A stretch of DNA of 64,000 nt from Veronia nyctiphanis (lineage in GTDB: Bacteria; Pseudomonadota; Gammaproteobacteria; Enterobacterales; Vibrionaceae), in contig NZ_PEIB01000007.1 in NCBI RefSeq assembly GCF_004116385.1, positions 1 to 64,000 of the forward strand. The letters run 5' to 3'. Positions 17,880 through 27,411 of the stretch are shown here, piece by piece. The position numbers and the translations under genes were made by a program. Numbering within the stretch: the first letter of the stretch is position 1; every line of letters begins with the position of its first letter. The notes beneath the pieces were generated by a model. The model did not search any database. It worked only from the letters and a program-made list of their open reading frames with translations, and was not told the origin of the DNA.

Positions 17880-19847
17880 TCAGACACGGAATTTAGAGAT
17901 GAGAGACTGTTGACCGACTGCGAGCTCGGACAACGAAGCACTGCTGCTTGCTGAGTCTTTGGCATCTCGCTCGGCATCAGTCGCAACAATTGCAATACCA
18001 TGGATATGTTCTGCCACATCGGTACTGACTTTGATTTGTTCTTCCGTCGCTTGTGCTACGTGAATGGCCATTTCCTGAATCGCGGCCATACGCCCAGCAA
18101 TATCTTGCAGCATATCATCTGTGATACGTGTCTGTTGCAGACAGTCAGACATTTGATCCTGACTATGGCTCATGGTTTCAGCCATATTGGTGGCATTGTT
18201 TTGCAGCTGACTGATCATCGACTTAATCTCTTCTGTCGATTGTTGTGTTCTGTTTGCTAATGCACGTACTTCATCAGCAACAACAGCAAAGCCTCGACCC
18301 TGAGAGCCGGCTCGCGCAGCTTCAATGGCAGCATTGAGTGCCAGCAGGTTGGTCTGCTCAGCAATCTCTTCGATGACATAGAGTACTGAACCGATATTTG
18401 ACGAGTAATCCTTCAATTGCTTCATGTTGATAGCAGCTTGTTCAACATTTGCCGACAGAGACTCGGTTAGCTTACGACTCAATGTAACCTGCGCTCTGCC
18501 TTTATCTGCAGCATCATTAGCTCCATCAACCTCAGCGACTGCCATTTCTGTTGCGCGAGAGATCTCTTTGGCGCTGACTTCCATTTGCGCTATGGCAGCG
18601 GCAACTTGTTCTGTGCGTGAGCGCTGATCTTCAGCTCGCATCTGGGAGCTTTCGCTGACTGATGCTGAACGTTGAGCCTCATCAAGCACCTGTTTTGCAC
18701 CAACATTAAACTCTGACAGCGTAGAAGCCATCGTATCTGCCATGCTGTCTATGGCGGTACTTAGCTCACCAAATTCATCATGACTGATGTAGTTGGTACG
18801 CTTTCTCATGTCGCCGTTTTTCAGCTCGTTGAGTACGCGTCTGATTTTAGATAACGGCTTCTGAATCTTTCTCGTTGTGCTTACAACGACAAATAACCCG
18901 ATTACAGCAGCGATAAATGTCATCGACAATGTTGAGTAAAGTGCGTCATTGAGGGCCTCATCGGCCTCTATCATACTCTGCTCAGACTGCTGATTAGCAT
19001 AAATGACATAGTCATTAAGTTTGTTACGAATGGTATTGAGCTGTGCCTGTGTTTGTTCGTTTGCTGTGGTCCAAACCTGTTGCTGCGATTTTTGCTGTGA
19101 CAATATCGCAATAAGGCCATTCTCACCCAGAGTCAACTCGCTCATGCGATTCAGGTTTCGGGTAAACCGGGTTTTCACGTCCTCTGGAACAGAGATTCTT
19201 TCCAAGCGTTTGAAGGCGATTTCAATATCTTTTGTGAGCGTCTTTTTCAGAGTCTCCAAGTCGGTATTCCTGTCTGCACGCCTAAGGGCTTTTAAGTCAC
19301 GTGCAATCCCGCTGGTAATAAGCTCGGCTCTGTTTCGCAAGGAACGTTTCACGGCGGCCTTTTGTAAGAGCAGATTAGCAGCCCAATTGTACGTGTCTTC
19401 AAGTCTCATAAACTGCAGCATCAATGTGTCTTGCTGGTTTTCGAGCTGGAGAAGGGTGGTCTTTACGGTGAGCAGTTGCTCTGCTCCTGAAAAATAGTCA
19501 CCTGACGCGACTTCAATATCTCTCAAGGTACGTTGATCTCTTGGAGACTCAATTTTCACCGCAATGTTGTCTAAGGTCAGTTTGTACTGCTGATGCAGTT
19601 GTTGAAAGGCGCTTGTATCTTCAGGTTGACCTGAGCTGCCGTATGTTTGTACGAAAAGGTTGGTCTCGGCAAGTTTGTTAATAAGTTGCCCAGATGCGAC
19701 AACAACGGGGGTAGATTTTTGAGTGATATGCTCGACCTTCTCTTGCATCGTCTTTGCGTTGAAAAAACTGACGCTGCTGATTAAGGCCATCAAACAAAAC
19801 ATCAACGCAAAACCGATAACGGTTCTCTGTACTACTGATATTTTCAT
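17880..19847 (-). CDS. methyl-accepting chemotaxis protein
   Basis: 655 residues. TM1 at about residues 10-30 and TM2 at about 305-325 enclose a periplasmic sensor of roughly 275 residues that is largely helical, longer than the four-helix sensor of Tar/Trg and nearer in size to the helical bimodular type. A HAMP domain follows (about 326-380), then the cytoplasmic signalling hairpin with the highly conserved tip [21 protein letters not shown] and [15 protein letters not shown] near residues 500-540. There is no NWETF-type CheR tether at the C-terminus. It controls CheA activity and so flagellar motion. The gene is the first of a two-gene operon with a sugar-binding protein, which suggests ligand sensing through that protein. 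Confidence 0.95.
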   Translation of the reverse strand: MKISVVQRTVIGFALMFCLMALISSVSFFNAKTMQEKVEHITQKSTPVVVASGQLINKLAETNLFVQTYGSSGQPEDTSAFQQLHQQYKLTLDNIAVKIESPRDQRTLRDIEVASGDYFSGAEQLLTVKTTLLQLENQQDTLMLQFMRLEDTYNWAANLLLQKAAVKRSLRNRAELITSGIARDLKALRRADRNTDLETLKKTLTKDIEIAFKRLERISVPEDVKTRFTRNLNRMSELTLGENGLIAILSQQKSQQQVWTTANEQTQAQLNTIRNKLNDYVIYANQQSEQSMIEADEALNDALYSTLSMTFIAAVIGLFVVVSTTRKIQKPLSKIRRVLNELKNGDMRKRTNYISHDEFGELSTAIDSMADTMASTLSEFNVGAKQVLDEAQRSASVSESSQMRAEDQRSRTEQVAAAIAQMEVSAKEISRATEMAVAEVDGANDAADKGRAQVTLSRKLTESLSANVEQAAINMKQLKDYSSNIGSVLYVIEEIAEQTNLLALNAAIEAARAGSQGRGFAVVADEVRALANRTQQSTEEIKSMISQLQNNATNMAETMSHSQDQMSDCLQQTRITDDMLQDIAGRMAAIQEMAIHVAQATEEQIKVSTDVAEHIHGIAIVATDAERDAKDSASSSASLSELAVGQQSLISKFRV

Positions 19848-20080
19848 GGCGTATGAGGTCCACCTGATTGAAATGATTGCTACGATGTCAAAATAACAAT
19901 AATTTTATACGAAAAATAACTCTTTTGAATCGCGAATAATAATTGTGTAACACATCAATAAATGTACTTACTTCTACTTGATGAGTGACTTTTGCGATAA
20001 AAGTGCTGCTAATGTCACATATTATTTTTCGATATAAACTAACGCAATGGGGTTGGAGTGATTTTGAGTGAAAAGTCAAA

Positions 20081-20101
20081 AAAGCCTGTTAAACAGGCTT
20101 T
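20081..20101 (-). terminator. rho-independent terminator
   Basis: AAAGCCTG (20081-20088) pairs with CAGGCTTT (20094-20101). On the minus strand the stem is followed by TTTTTTGAC. It ends the gene at 20136-20897. Confidence 0.8.
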
Positions 20102-20135
20102 AGAAGTGGAAGATAAGCTTAATATCAGTAACGTG

Positions 20136-20897
20136 TTACCACTTTTTCTTCGGTGCAAACAGCTCGTCAAGCTCTTCGTTTGATTCGTCCTTGGGTTTAG
20201 CTTCTTCAAAGCCTTTATTGAGGCTGTCAGTGATTTCCTGATACGCCTGAGTGAGACTTTCTTTTGCCTGCACGCAATAAGGGTCATTTTTGGCGCTGAC
20301 CACATCAATCGCTTTTTTGAGTAGCTGCTGAGCGGTACCCATTTGGCCCTTGATTTTGGCCTCGTTGACACGCTTCATCACGTTTTCGACGTTAATCTTC
20401 ATTTGCATTTGCTCAAGACGAGAATTTTCTGCAACAAACTCTTGGGTATGCATATGACCTTTGGTGTGCTCAGCTTTAATCACTGCACGAAGGCGTTTGA
20501 CCAGTTTCAGCATAGATATTGCGTCGCGATCGTTATCCGGTACGCGGAAAGCTGTAGAGTCTTTATTTTGGTAACTCTGCTGAAGCTGATTAATCTGGGT
20601 TTGAACATCTGAGATGCGTTGTTGAACAGATTTGTCAGACGAATCTATCGAGTACATCGATTTCAATGCATCAAGGATCTTTTTGTTCAGGCAAACCATA
20701 AGCGCGCCGCTGTATGGCAAGTTGTGGGCATTACCCACCAGCTCTTCTGTCGCATCGACGACAGCAATATATTTTGCTAACTCCTGACGTTTGGAAGATT
20801 CGACACGTTGGCGCTGCTGGGCGATCATGTTGTAGCCCACGATGAGGCCGAGGAGGATGACGCACAGGCCGACAATTAAGATGATATTACTAGGCAA
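20136..20897 (-). CDS. unknown membrane-anchored coiled-coil protein
   Basis: 253 residues with a TTG start at 20897 (AGGGA lies about 10 nt upstream). One N-terminal membrane segment (about residues 5-25, NIILIVGLCVILLGLIVGYNMI) is followed by a cytoplasmic helical, Gln/Lys-rich region with coiled-coil character (QQRISDVQTQINQLQQSYQ near residues 91-109) and an acidic tail with NEELDELFAPKKKW. I recognise no domain and assign no function. The protein looks like a lineage-restricted gene of the Vibrionaceae. It is transcribed on its own, with a terminator behind it. Confidence 0.7.
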   Translation of the reverse strand: MPSNIILIVGLCVILLGLIVGYNMIAQQRQRVESSKRQELAKYIAVVDATEELVGNAHNLPYSGALMVCLNKKILDALKSMYSIDSSDKSVQQRISDVQTQINQLQQSYQNKDSTAFRVPDNDRDAISMLKLVKRLRAVIKAEHTKGHMHTQEFVAENSRLEQMQMKINVENVMKRVNEAKIKGQMGTAQQLLKKAIDVVSAKNDPYCVQAKESLTQAYQEITDSLNKGFEEAKPKDESNEELDELFAPKKKW

Positions 20898-21286
20898 TGT
20901 CCGGTTTCCCTGTAAAAACTAAAAGTGGCAGGAATGAAGTCCCACCGAATTATATACTTTATTTATACTACTTTCGATCTTAGCTAAAAACTGCCGTCCT
21001 GTCGGACTTTTATTGGCTTCTTTGTCTGCTACTTTAAGAATAATCAATAATTTGGAACACGCACTACGCAATGTGAATGAACCTGTAAAGCAGGGTAGGA
21101 TTCGCCCATAGGGCTTTGTTCTGATTTTTTTCAAATGTCAGTGAATAATTTTGCTTTAGCGAGCTGACTTGAGCATCGTTCGTGACGGTTGCGATCTCTG
21201 TGCATTTCATTCATTTACGTGTATATACTTTCCACTTCTTGTTTTGTCCGTTATCAGCTAATTAGAAAATTTCACGGAGTATATCA
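20898..21286. other. intergenic region between divergent genes
   Basis: 389 bp between the start codons of the unknown membrane protein (-) and the methyltransferase (+). A 71-codon reading frame on the minus strand (20919-21134) lacks a ribosome site and any recognisable feature, and I do not support it. Promoters for both flanking genes must lie here, but I see no strong -35/-10 pair. Confidence 0.5.
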
Positions 21287-22494
21287 GTGGAACCAGATGC
21301 GTGTCCTTTTGAAACTGGCTTTAAAGTGCTCGATCATTTTTTGAAACAGCATCAAACCTTGTGGAGGGAAAAGCCATTTGAAGCTGAGCGCTTGCTTTGG
21401 AGTGAATCTTATCCGGCCTTGTGTAATTGGCTTGATATGCAGACTCTTTCAGATCTCGCAGTTTGGAAACAGTCACCACGGCAGTTGAATGATGTGGTGT
21501 CTGAGATGGTTTCTGGGCTTGATAAAGTAAACGATATTATTGATTTACCTCGACGCCGCTTTACTAAAGAGCCAAAAGACTTAGGTAGGCTTTCTACAGG
21601 TATCCCCGGGCGGAAATGGTCTCAGATCCTAGCTTTTGATCAATCCCTAGAAGCAGGAGGAAGCCAATGGCTCGAGTGGTGCGGCGGAAAAGGGTACTTG
21701 GGCCGATTGCTAGCCGTAACTCGGGGCGCGGACGTACGACTCTGGAGTGGCAAGAGTCTCTTTGTCAGGCTGGTCAGGAATACGCTGATAAACATAGTTT
21801 GCCAATGAAATTTGTGCAGGGAGATGCTTTCTCCCCCAAAAGTGGCGACCACGTGTTGAAATGTGACCATGCTGTTGCCCTTCATGCCTGTGGAGATTTA
21901 CACGTGAGACTAATACAACACGCTGTTAATGCGCGAACAGCGGCTGTGAGCATTTCTCCCTGTTGCTACCATTTGATTAATGATGAGTACTACATGCCTC
22001 TCTCATCAATAGCGAAAGCGTCACATCTGAAGCTGGACAAAGACAACCTCAAGTTACCTTTGCAAGAGTCAGTCACTGCAGGCCAAAGCGTCAGAAGCAA
22101 GCGATTTGTCGAGGTCAGTTTCCGGTTAGGCTTTGACTCTTTGCTGCGTGATCGCTTGGGGATTGCCTCATATGTACCAGTTCCAAGTATTCAGAAATCT
22201 CTATTGGGTGAGGGCTTTGAACGTTTTTGTATTTGGGCGGCAAAGATTAAAGGTATTACGTTACCCGAAGGAATCGACTATCACGGCTTCTTAGCTCATG
22301 GTGAGGAACGCTTCTTTCTTGTGGAGCAAATGGAAACTGTTCGGACGATTTTCCGCCGTCCATTAGAATTGTGGCTTGTTTTAGACAGAGTATTGTTTCT
22401 CAAAGAGCAAGGGTATGAGGTGTCGCTGGGAGAGTTCTGCGAGCGCGAACTTACGCCAAGAAATGTGCTGATTCAGGGAAAATTGGCGCAGTGA
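21287..22494 (+). CDS. SAM-dependent methyltransferase, frameshifted
   Basis: Two overlapping frames make one protein of about 402 residues. The first (21287-21808) ends its useful part with the SAM-binding motif WLEWCGGKGYLGRLLAVTRGADV; the second carries TTLEWQESLCQAGQEYADKH, VALHACGDLHVRL, SPCCYHLI and LPLQESVTAG. Adding one base within GACGTACGAC at 21731-21740 joins them as ADV-TTLEWQ, the motif I/II spacing expected of class I methyltransferases. The ALHACGDL and SPCCYH motifs place it in a family of uncharacterised gammaproteobacterial methyltransferases; the substrate is unknown. Its stop overlaps the GTG start of the next gene, so the two are translationally coupled. A one-base deletion is probably artefactual. 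Confidence 0.8.
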
Positions 22495-23216
22495 CCACTG
22501 AAATTTTCGATTACCTATTTGTTGCTCTGCTTCTCTCTATTGGTGCCTTTATTCAGAGCCTAGTTGGGTTTGGATTGGCGATCGTTGTCGCCCCAGTTTT
22601 ACTCATTATCGATTCGAGCCATGTTCCTAGTACGATTACTGTTGTTGCGTTGTATCTAGGTCTGATTAATGCCTGGCAGTATCGCGGACACCTATCTTTA
22701 GGTGGTTTGACGTGGGCTTTCTTGGGTCGTGTGCCAGGTAGCATCTTGGGTGGGGTAGTGCTTACCGTTTTTTCATTGACGGTTATTGAAATTACTCTGG
22801 CGTTGCTTGTGCTTTTTTCTGTCATGATCAGTCTGTCAAAAGTGAGTGTCAGACCTAGTAATCCAAACATGTTGATTGCTGGCTTTTTTTCAGGGTTGAT
22901 GGGCACAACTACAAGTGTTGGCGGGCCACCAATGGCATTGGTCCTCCAAAATGCGAAAGCTCATCAACTTCGTGCCAATCTAGCTATATATCTTACCGTG
23001 AGCTGCCTTTTGTCGCTATGTGTGCTCGCTTATACAGGCCACTTCAATGTCAGACACCTACAATATGGTTTATTCAGCCTTCCCTTTGTACTGATCAGTA
23101 CTGTCATCGCCTACAAAGTGGCTGATTCAATTAACCCGGCATGGATGAAAAAGGGCGTGCTCGTGTTATGCACCTTGGCTGCCATCGGCCTATTGAGTCA
23201 TGCACTGAGTGCGTAA
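22491..23216 (+). CDS. TauE/SafE family sulfite/organosulfonate exporter-like permease
   Basis: 241 residues, GTG start overlapping the preceding stop (GTGA). Seven or eight hydrophobic helices make up almost the whole protein. TauE/SafE (PF01925) hallmarks are the two internal half-repeats: GAFIQSLVGFGLAIVVAPVL near residue 18 and AGFFSGLMGTTTSVGGPPMAL near residue 128. Family members move small anions such as sulfite, sulfoacetate or taurine-derived products across the inner membrane, but substrates are rarely known. Coupling to the methyltransferase gives no clear hint about substrate. Confidence 0.88.
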   Translation: MTTEIFDYLFVALLLSIGAFIQSLVGFGLAIVVAPVLLIIDSSHVPSTITVVALYLGLINAWQYRGHLSLGGLTWAFLGRVPGSILGGVVLTVFSLTVIEITLALLVLFSVMISLSKVSVRPSNPNMLIAGFFSGLMGTTTSVGGPPMALVLQNAKAHQLRANLAIYLTVSCLLSLCVLAYTGHFNVRHLQYGLFSLPFVLISTVIAYKVADSINPAWMKKGVLVLCTLAAIGLLSHALSA

Positions 23217-23219
23217 AAA

Positions 23220-23240
23220 AGCCAGCGGGGCTGCTGGCTC
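23220..23240. terminator. terminator between convergent exporter gene and tyrP
   Basis: AGCCAGC (23220-23226) pairs with GCTGGCT (23233-23239). On the minus strand it is followed by TTTTTTACGC, a good terminator for tyrP if tyrP ends at 23261 as the family-like frame implies. Confidence 0.75.
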
Positions 23241-23260
23241 TATAATGTGTTCAAGTCGGT

Positions 23261-24446
23261 TTATGAGATGCTGCTTATCAGTTGAATTAGGATGATAAGA
23301 ATGCCAATTAGCAGAGTTAGCATCAAAGACAAACTCCCCCCCCGCGACCTGGTACTTACCTTTATTGAGGCCTTTCATGCGTACTTTTCTTGCCATCAAC
23401 ACGGGTAATACAATACCCAACATTACCAACGCAATCGCCGCGTAACCCAATGCAGCAGCGAAACCTTGAGGAAAAAATAGGGCGATAACCATGGGGGGGA
23501 CGAATGTGCACAAAGACGTTTGCAGACGCCCTGACAAAGAGTTTTGTCGGTTGAGTGCATCAGAGAGAAAGTCAAAGAGACCTAAACTGACACCAAGAAA
23601 TGAGGTTGCCAGCGCAAGGTCTGCGAAAAGTGAAATCGTGCCAGCGACCGAGTCTGAGTGAACAACATTGCCAACGAGTTTTATAAATCCGGCAAGATTA
23701 TCATTGGTAACCAGCTGTGCCTGCCCGATACTGCCTAGGCTGGCTGCTTGCCAGAAAATATAGATCAGTAGAGGTAAACCGGAACCAATGAACATGACCT
23801 TTCTTAGCGCTTTAACATCCAAACCAACGTAGGACACGACGGAAGGAATACTGCCGTGGAAACCGAAAGAGGTGAAGATTATCGGTATCGCTGACAGTAA
23901 TAAGCCCTTTTCTAATGGCATTTCGACAAGGTGACCGGCAGAAATATGTGGCGTGAGTAGTGCTAGAGCCATGACTAACATCACGATTTTAAGCGCAAAT
24001 AAGCCGCGGTTAATCAAGTCAACTTTGCTGGTACCTAGCCCAACGATCATGGCAATCAGAAGTGTGAACGAGATAATACCGACATAAGAGGGAAAGTCCG
24101 CCTGTATAAAGTCCGAGAGTTTTGCGTTAAGTTGACCTCCACCCCCTGCGATGTATGCTGCACAAAGCGCGTACAGAAGGAACATGGTTGCAATACTCGC
24201 AAGCCATTGACCACGCTTACCGAGAAAAAGAAAAGCCAGAGTGTTGAGCGTAGCGCCTGCTGGAGCATGTTGATGTACTTCCAGCATCAACATTGCGGTA
24301 AAAGTCATTAGCAACCACATTCCAACCATGATGATCACGGATAGACCGAGACCCAAGCCGGCAGAAGCAAGGGGAAGGGCGAGCATTCCTGCACCGATGG
24401 TTGTTCCGGCGATAATTAAGGCACTGCCAAATAATTTGTTTTGCAT
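23261..24446 (-). CDS. tyrP: tyrosine-specific transport protein TyrP, C-terminal homopolymer frameshift
   Basis: A proton-coupled aromatic amino acid permease of the HAAAP family. Start MQNKLFGSALIIAGTTIGAGMLALP; later motifs IPIIFTSFGFHGSIPSVVSY and LFADLALATSFLGVSLGLFD are typical of TyrP. As sequenced, the frame runs on to 23190 with a hydrophilic, unfamily-like tail that overlaps the convergent exporter gene. Removing one base from the run of eight C at 23336-23343 (+ strand) restores a last membrane helix (GGSLSLMLTLLIGILIILIQL) and a TAA at 23261-23263, just before a terminator. I therefore give the restored end; the protein is about 394 residues. A TyrR-box-like site lies upstream. 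Confidence 0.85.
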
Positions 24447-24568
24447 GCGAAAAACCTGAAGAGGGATGTGTTATCTGAGTCTTATTGTTGTGTGAGGTAG
24501 CGCAAAATCGACCTGTGCATCCTCCGAAAAGTGCTGTTACAAAAACGTGCGCTGTTCACCAGAGTGAG

Positions 24569-24586
24569 TGTAACAATAAAAGTACA
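24569..24586. promoter_or_regulatory. possible TyrR box upstream of tyrP
   Basis: TGTAAC-N6-AGTACA matches the TyrR consensus TGTAAA-N6-TTTACA at 9 of 12 positions, including the invariant G and C 14 nt apart. It lies about 125 bp upstream of the tyrP start; tyrR itself is in this window. It could also act on the divergent cinA-type gene. Confidence 0.35.
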
Positions 24587-24683
24587 GTGATCGTAATCAT
24601 TTTTTTACGTGCAATTGTTGTTGAAGAGACACTATAAATAGAACCATAATCAACTAACTGGCTGTGATATAAGGAGAAATGAG

Positions 24684-25915
24684 GTGGAGCAGGCAATTAG
24701 GATTGCAATGATCAGTACGGGCGAAGAAGTACTCCATGGAGATATCGACGATACAAATGCGTCGTGGCTTTCCCGGAAATGCTTTGAGCAAGGTTTTCCG
24801 CTGCATCGCCGGATAACCGTTGGCGATTCCCTTGATGACCTTGCTGTTGAGTTTACCCGTTGCAGTCAAGTATCAGATGTTGTCATTGTGAATGGAGGGT
24901 TGGGACCGACCTCTGATGACCTGACAAGTCAGGCAATGGCTGCAGCAATGGATACAGAGCTGGAGCTCTATGCTGATTGGTTATCTGTTCTCAAAGCCAG
25001 ATTCGAGCGTGATGGACGTGAAATGCCGAAAAGTAATCTCAAACAGGCAATGTTACCCGCCGGATCAGAATTGATTGATAATCCTATCGGCAGTGCCTGC
25101 GGCTATTCGGCGAAGCTCAATGACAGCCTCTTCTTTTTTACCCCGGGTGTCCCCAGTGAGTTCAAAATGATGTTCGATGAACAAATTTTGCCTCGACTGA
25201 AAGCAACCTTTCCTTACAACCAAGCGCGGGAGGTGAAGCGACTGTATACCTTTGGGTTATCAGAAGCGTCTCTTAACGACAGTTTTGAAGACGTCACTTT
25301 ACCCGATAGTTTTGAAATCGGTTATCGCTCAGCGTTGCCATTTATTGAAATAAAGCTATTCGCTCCACGAGGTGCTGAGCAAATCCCTGACGTTTTGGAC
25401 GAACTAAGAGCAAAACTGAGTGAGCATGTTGTTGGCGACGGCTTACCAATGATAGTTAATCTTGGTAATTTGCTGACTCAGCAAGCTATTACAGTTGCGC
25501 TTGCTGAACAATTTACGGGCGGATGGTTGGCAAATATGTTGAACAGCGACATGGAATGCCAGAGACAATTGATACAGGGCTGGACACTGTCAGAGAATGC
25601 AAGAGTGATGATGCAGAACAATATCCACTTGCAGCAGCAATCGCTATGGCTTCCGCAGCAAGGGAAAACGCAGGTGCATCAGCGGCCTTGTCATGTGGCA
25701 AGTTAATTGACGGTAAAGTCTCTCTGGCTTTATCCACGATTGAGGGAGACTGGGGAGTTCGGGTCGAAACTCGGAAGAACTTCTCTACGGAAGACTATCG
25801 TCATTATCTGGCGACATTGATGCTAGATCTTTTGCGTCGTTGGCTGGAGGGGAAGCCTATGTTCCCGGTAATCAGTGCATTGAATCTTGTTGAAGAGCAG
25901 CATATTACACGCTGA
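24684..25915 (+). CDS. CinA-family (YfaY-type) protein, frameshifted
   Basis: Two frames make one protein of about 410 residues. The N-terminal MoCF/molybdopterin-binding-like domain is clear: STGEEVLHGDIDDTNASWLS near the start, VNGGLGPTSDDLT near residue 71, and FTPGVPSEF near 154. The C-terminal part is a YfaY-like degenerate deamidase domain (FTGGWLANML, then ending with ALSTIEGDWGVRVETRK). As sequenced, the first frame runs off into a nonfamily tail to 25706, while the true tail is in another frame. Adding one A to the AA at 25601-25602 gives ...WTLSENAKSDDAEQYPLAAAIAMA... without interruption. Members are linked to pyridine-nucleotide metabolism, but YfaY-type proteins may lack amidase activity. 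The start follows AAGGAG; the codon at 24684 is GTG. Confidence 0.82.
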
Positions 25916-25929
25916 TGTGAACGCGGTTG

Positions 25930-26217
25930 TTATTCATTCACCGCAATGGGTACAGAGGTAATCTGATAATCAAATGTCAGACTGACATCTGAAACTGGAA
26001 CTGATTGGCATGTGAGAATTTCACCTGCCGCCACATAAGCCATTGCGTCTTTTTGGTTGACATGACCGCTTTCTAATTTACAACGGCAGGCACCACACAC
26101 TCCATTTCTACATTGGTACTCAGGCATTAAGCCTGCACTTTCAAGCTGTTCTAGCAATTGCTGGTGGGAATTGCCCACCAGCTCTTGTCCGTTCACTGAG
26201 ATCGTGATTCGGCTCAT
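25930..26217 (-). CDS. yfaE: 2Fe-2S ferredoxin for ribonucleotide reductase maintenance
   Basis: 95 residues. A plant-type ferredoxin fold with the cluster ligands CRNGVCGAC (near residues 36-44) and a distal Cys in ILTCQSV. YfaE supplies electrons to rebuild the diferric-tyrosyl cofactor of NrdB. Its start overlaps the end of nrdB by 4 nt (ATGA), so it is translationally coupled in a nrdA-nrdB-yfaE operon, as in E. coli. Confidence 0.93.
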   Translation of the reverse strand: MSRITISVNGQELVGNSHQQLLEQLESAGLMPEYQCRNGVCGACRCKLESGHVNQKDAMAYVAAGEILTCQSVPVSDVSLTFDYQITSVPIAVNE

Positions 26218-27347
26218 AGTTCAAATTCACCTAAGTCATCAATGTCGACATCATTATCAATTTGCCCCACCAGATACGAACTGATCTCCGCTTCCTGAGG
26301 AGCAACTTGGACGTTGTCAGACGACAGCCAAGCATTAATCCAAGGGATAGGGTTCTGAGACGCATTTGGGTATGGCGGCTTTAAACCAACCGCATTCATT
26401 CTGAGGTTGGTAATGTACTCGACATACTGGCAAAGAATATCTTTATTCAGTCCAATCATTGAACCGTCCTTGAACAAATACTCGGCCCATTCCTTTTCTT
26501 GTTCGGCAGCTTTCTTAAACAGCTCGAAACATTCATGCTCACACTCGGCTGCGATTTCTGCCATTTCTGGGTCGTCATCACCGCTTCGGAGTATGTTCAC
26601 CATATGCTGTGTACTGGTGAGGTGTAGTGCTTCATCACGTGCGATCAGTTTGATTATCTTTGCGTTGCCTTCCATCAACTCACGCTCTGCAAAAGCGAAT
26701 GAACATGCAAAGCTCACATAGAAACGAATAGCTTCTAGCGCGTTGACAGACATCAGGCAGACATAGAGTTTTTTCTTGAGCTCACGCAGAGACAAAGTAA
26801 TAGTCTCGCCATTGATGTTGTGCTCACCTTCACCGAAACGGTGATAGTCGTTGGTTGCCTGAATCAGATCATCATAGTAATGGGCAATGTCAGCCGCTCG
26901 TTTGATGATTTGTTCATTACCGATAATGTCGTCAAACACCATACCTGGATCAGACACGATGTTTCTGATGATGTGAGTATAAGAGCGCGAGTGAATAGTC
27001 TCTGAAAACGACCAGGTTTCAATCCATGTTTCTAACTCTGGAATGGAAACTAGGGGTAACAGCGCTATGTTCGGACTTCTTCCCTGAATAGAGTCCAACA
27101 AAGTTTGGTATTTCAGATTACTGATAAAGATGTGTTTTTCATGTTCAGGGAGACGGTTGTAGTCGATACGGTCATTCGACACATCAACTTCTTCCGGTCG
27201 CCAAAAAAAACTCAGTTGCTTTTCAATCAGTTTCTCGAAAATCTCGTATTTTTGCTGGTCATAACGCGCCACGTTGACGGACTGTCCAAAGAACATAGGT
27301 TCTTTCAACGCGTTGTTCTTTTCTTTTGAGAAAGTGCTATAAGCCAT
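26214..27347 (-). CDS. nrdB: class Ia ribonucleoside-diphosphate reductase, beta subunit
   Basis: 377 residues, the E. coli-type length. It houses the diiron centre and the stable tyrosyl radical needed by NrdA. Diiron ligand regions are visible: FWRPEEVD near residue 50, [18 protein letters not shown] near residues 110-127 (ligands Glu and His, radical Tyr), and [14 protein letters not shown] near 237-250. The C-terminal tail that docks to NrdA ([10 protein letters not shown]) is intact. It lies about 60 bp downstream of nrdA and upstream of yfaE. Confidence 0.97.
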   Translation of the reverse strand: MAYSTFSKEKNNALKEPMFFGQSVNVARYDQQKYEIFEKLIEKQLSFFWRPEEVDVSNDRIDYNRLPEHEKHIFISNLKYQTLLDSIQGRSPNIALLPLVSIPELETWIETWSFSETIHSRSYTHIIRNIVSDPGMVFDDIIGNEQIIKRAADIAHYYDDLIQATNDYHRFGEGEHNINGETITLSLRELKKKLYVCLMSVNALEAIRFYVSFACSFAFAERELMEGNAKIIKLIARDEALHLTSTQHMVNILRSGDDDPEMAEIAAECEHECFELFKKAAEQEKEWAEYLFKDGSMIGLNKDILCQYVEYITNLRMNAVGLKPPYPNASQNPIPWINAWLSSDNVQVAPQEAEISSYLVGQIDNDVDIDDLGEFEL

Positions 27348-27381
27348 TATCGTTCAGTTACCATTTTCGTGTTTAAGCATG

Positions 27382-27406
27382 GAAAGGGGAGTTGTCTCCC
27401 CCTTTC
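27382..27406 (-). other. hairpin between nrdA and nrdB
   Basis: GAAAGGGGAG (27382-27391) pairs with CTCCCCCTTTC (27396-27406), allowing one bulge. No U tract follows on the minus strand, so it is more likely an mRNA-processing or stability element than a terminator. Confidence 0.45.
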
Positions 27407-27411
27407 ATCGA

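Noticed and set aside
17870..18019. 50-residue N-terminal extension of the sugar-binding protein
   Set aside because: It lies inside the chemoreceptor coding region, and a perfect signal peptide begins at 17869.
20919..21134. 71-codon ORF on the minus strand
   Set aside because: No ribosome site, no family resemblance, ends in the leader of the neighbouring gene; it looks like a chance ORF.
21667..22494. Separate methyltransferase gene starting at 21667
   Set aside because: The first 25 residues are out-of-frame reading of the SAM motif region; the real N-terminus is in the other frame.
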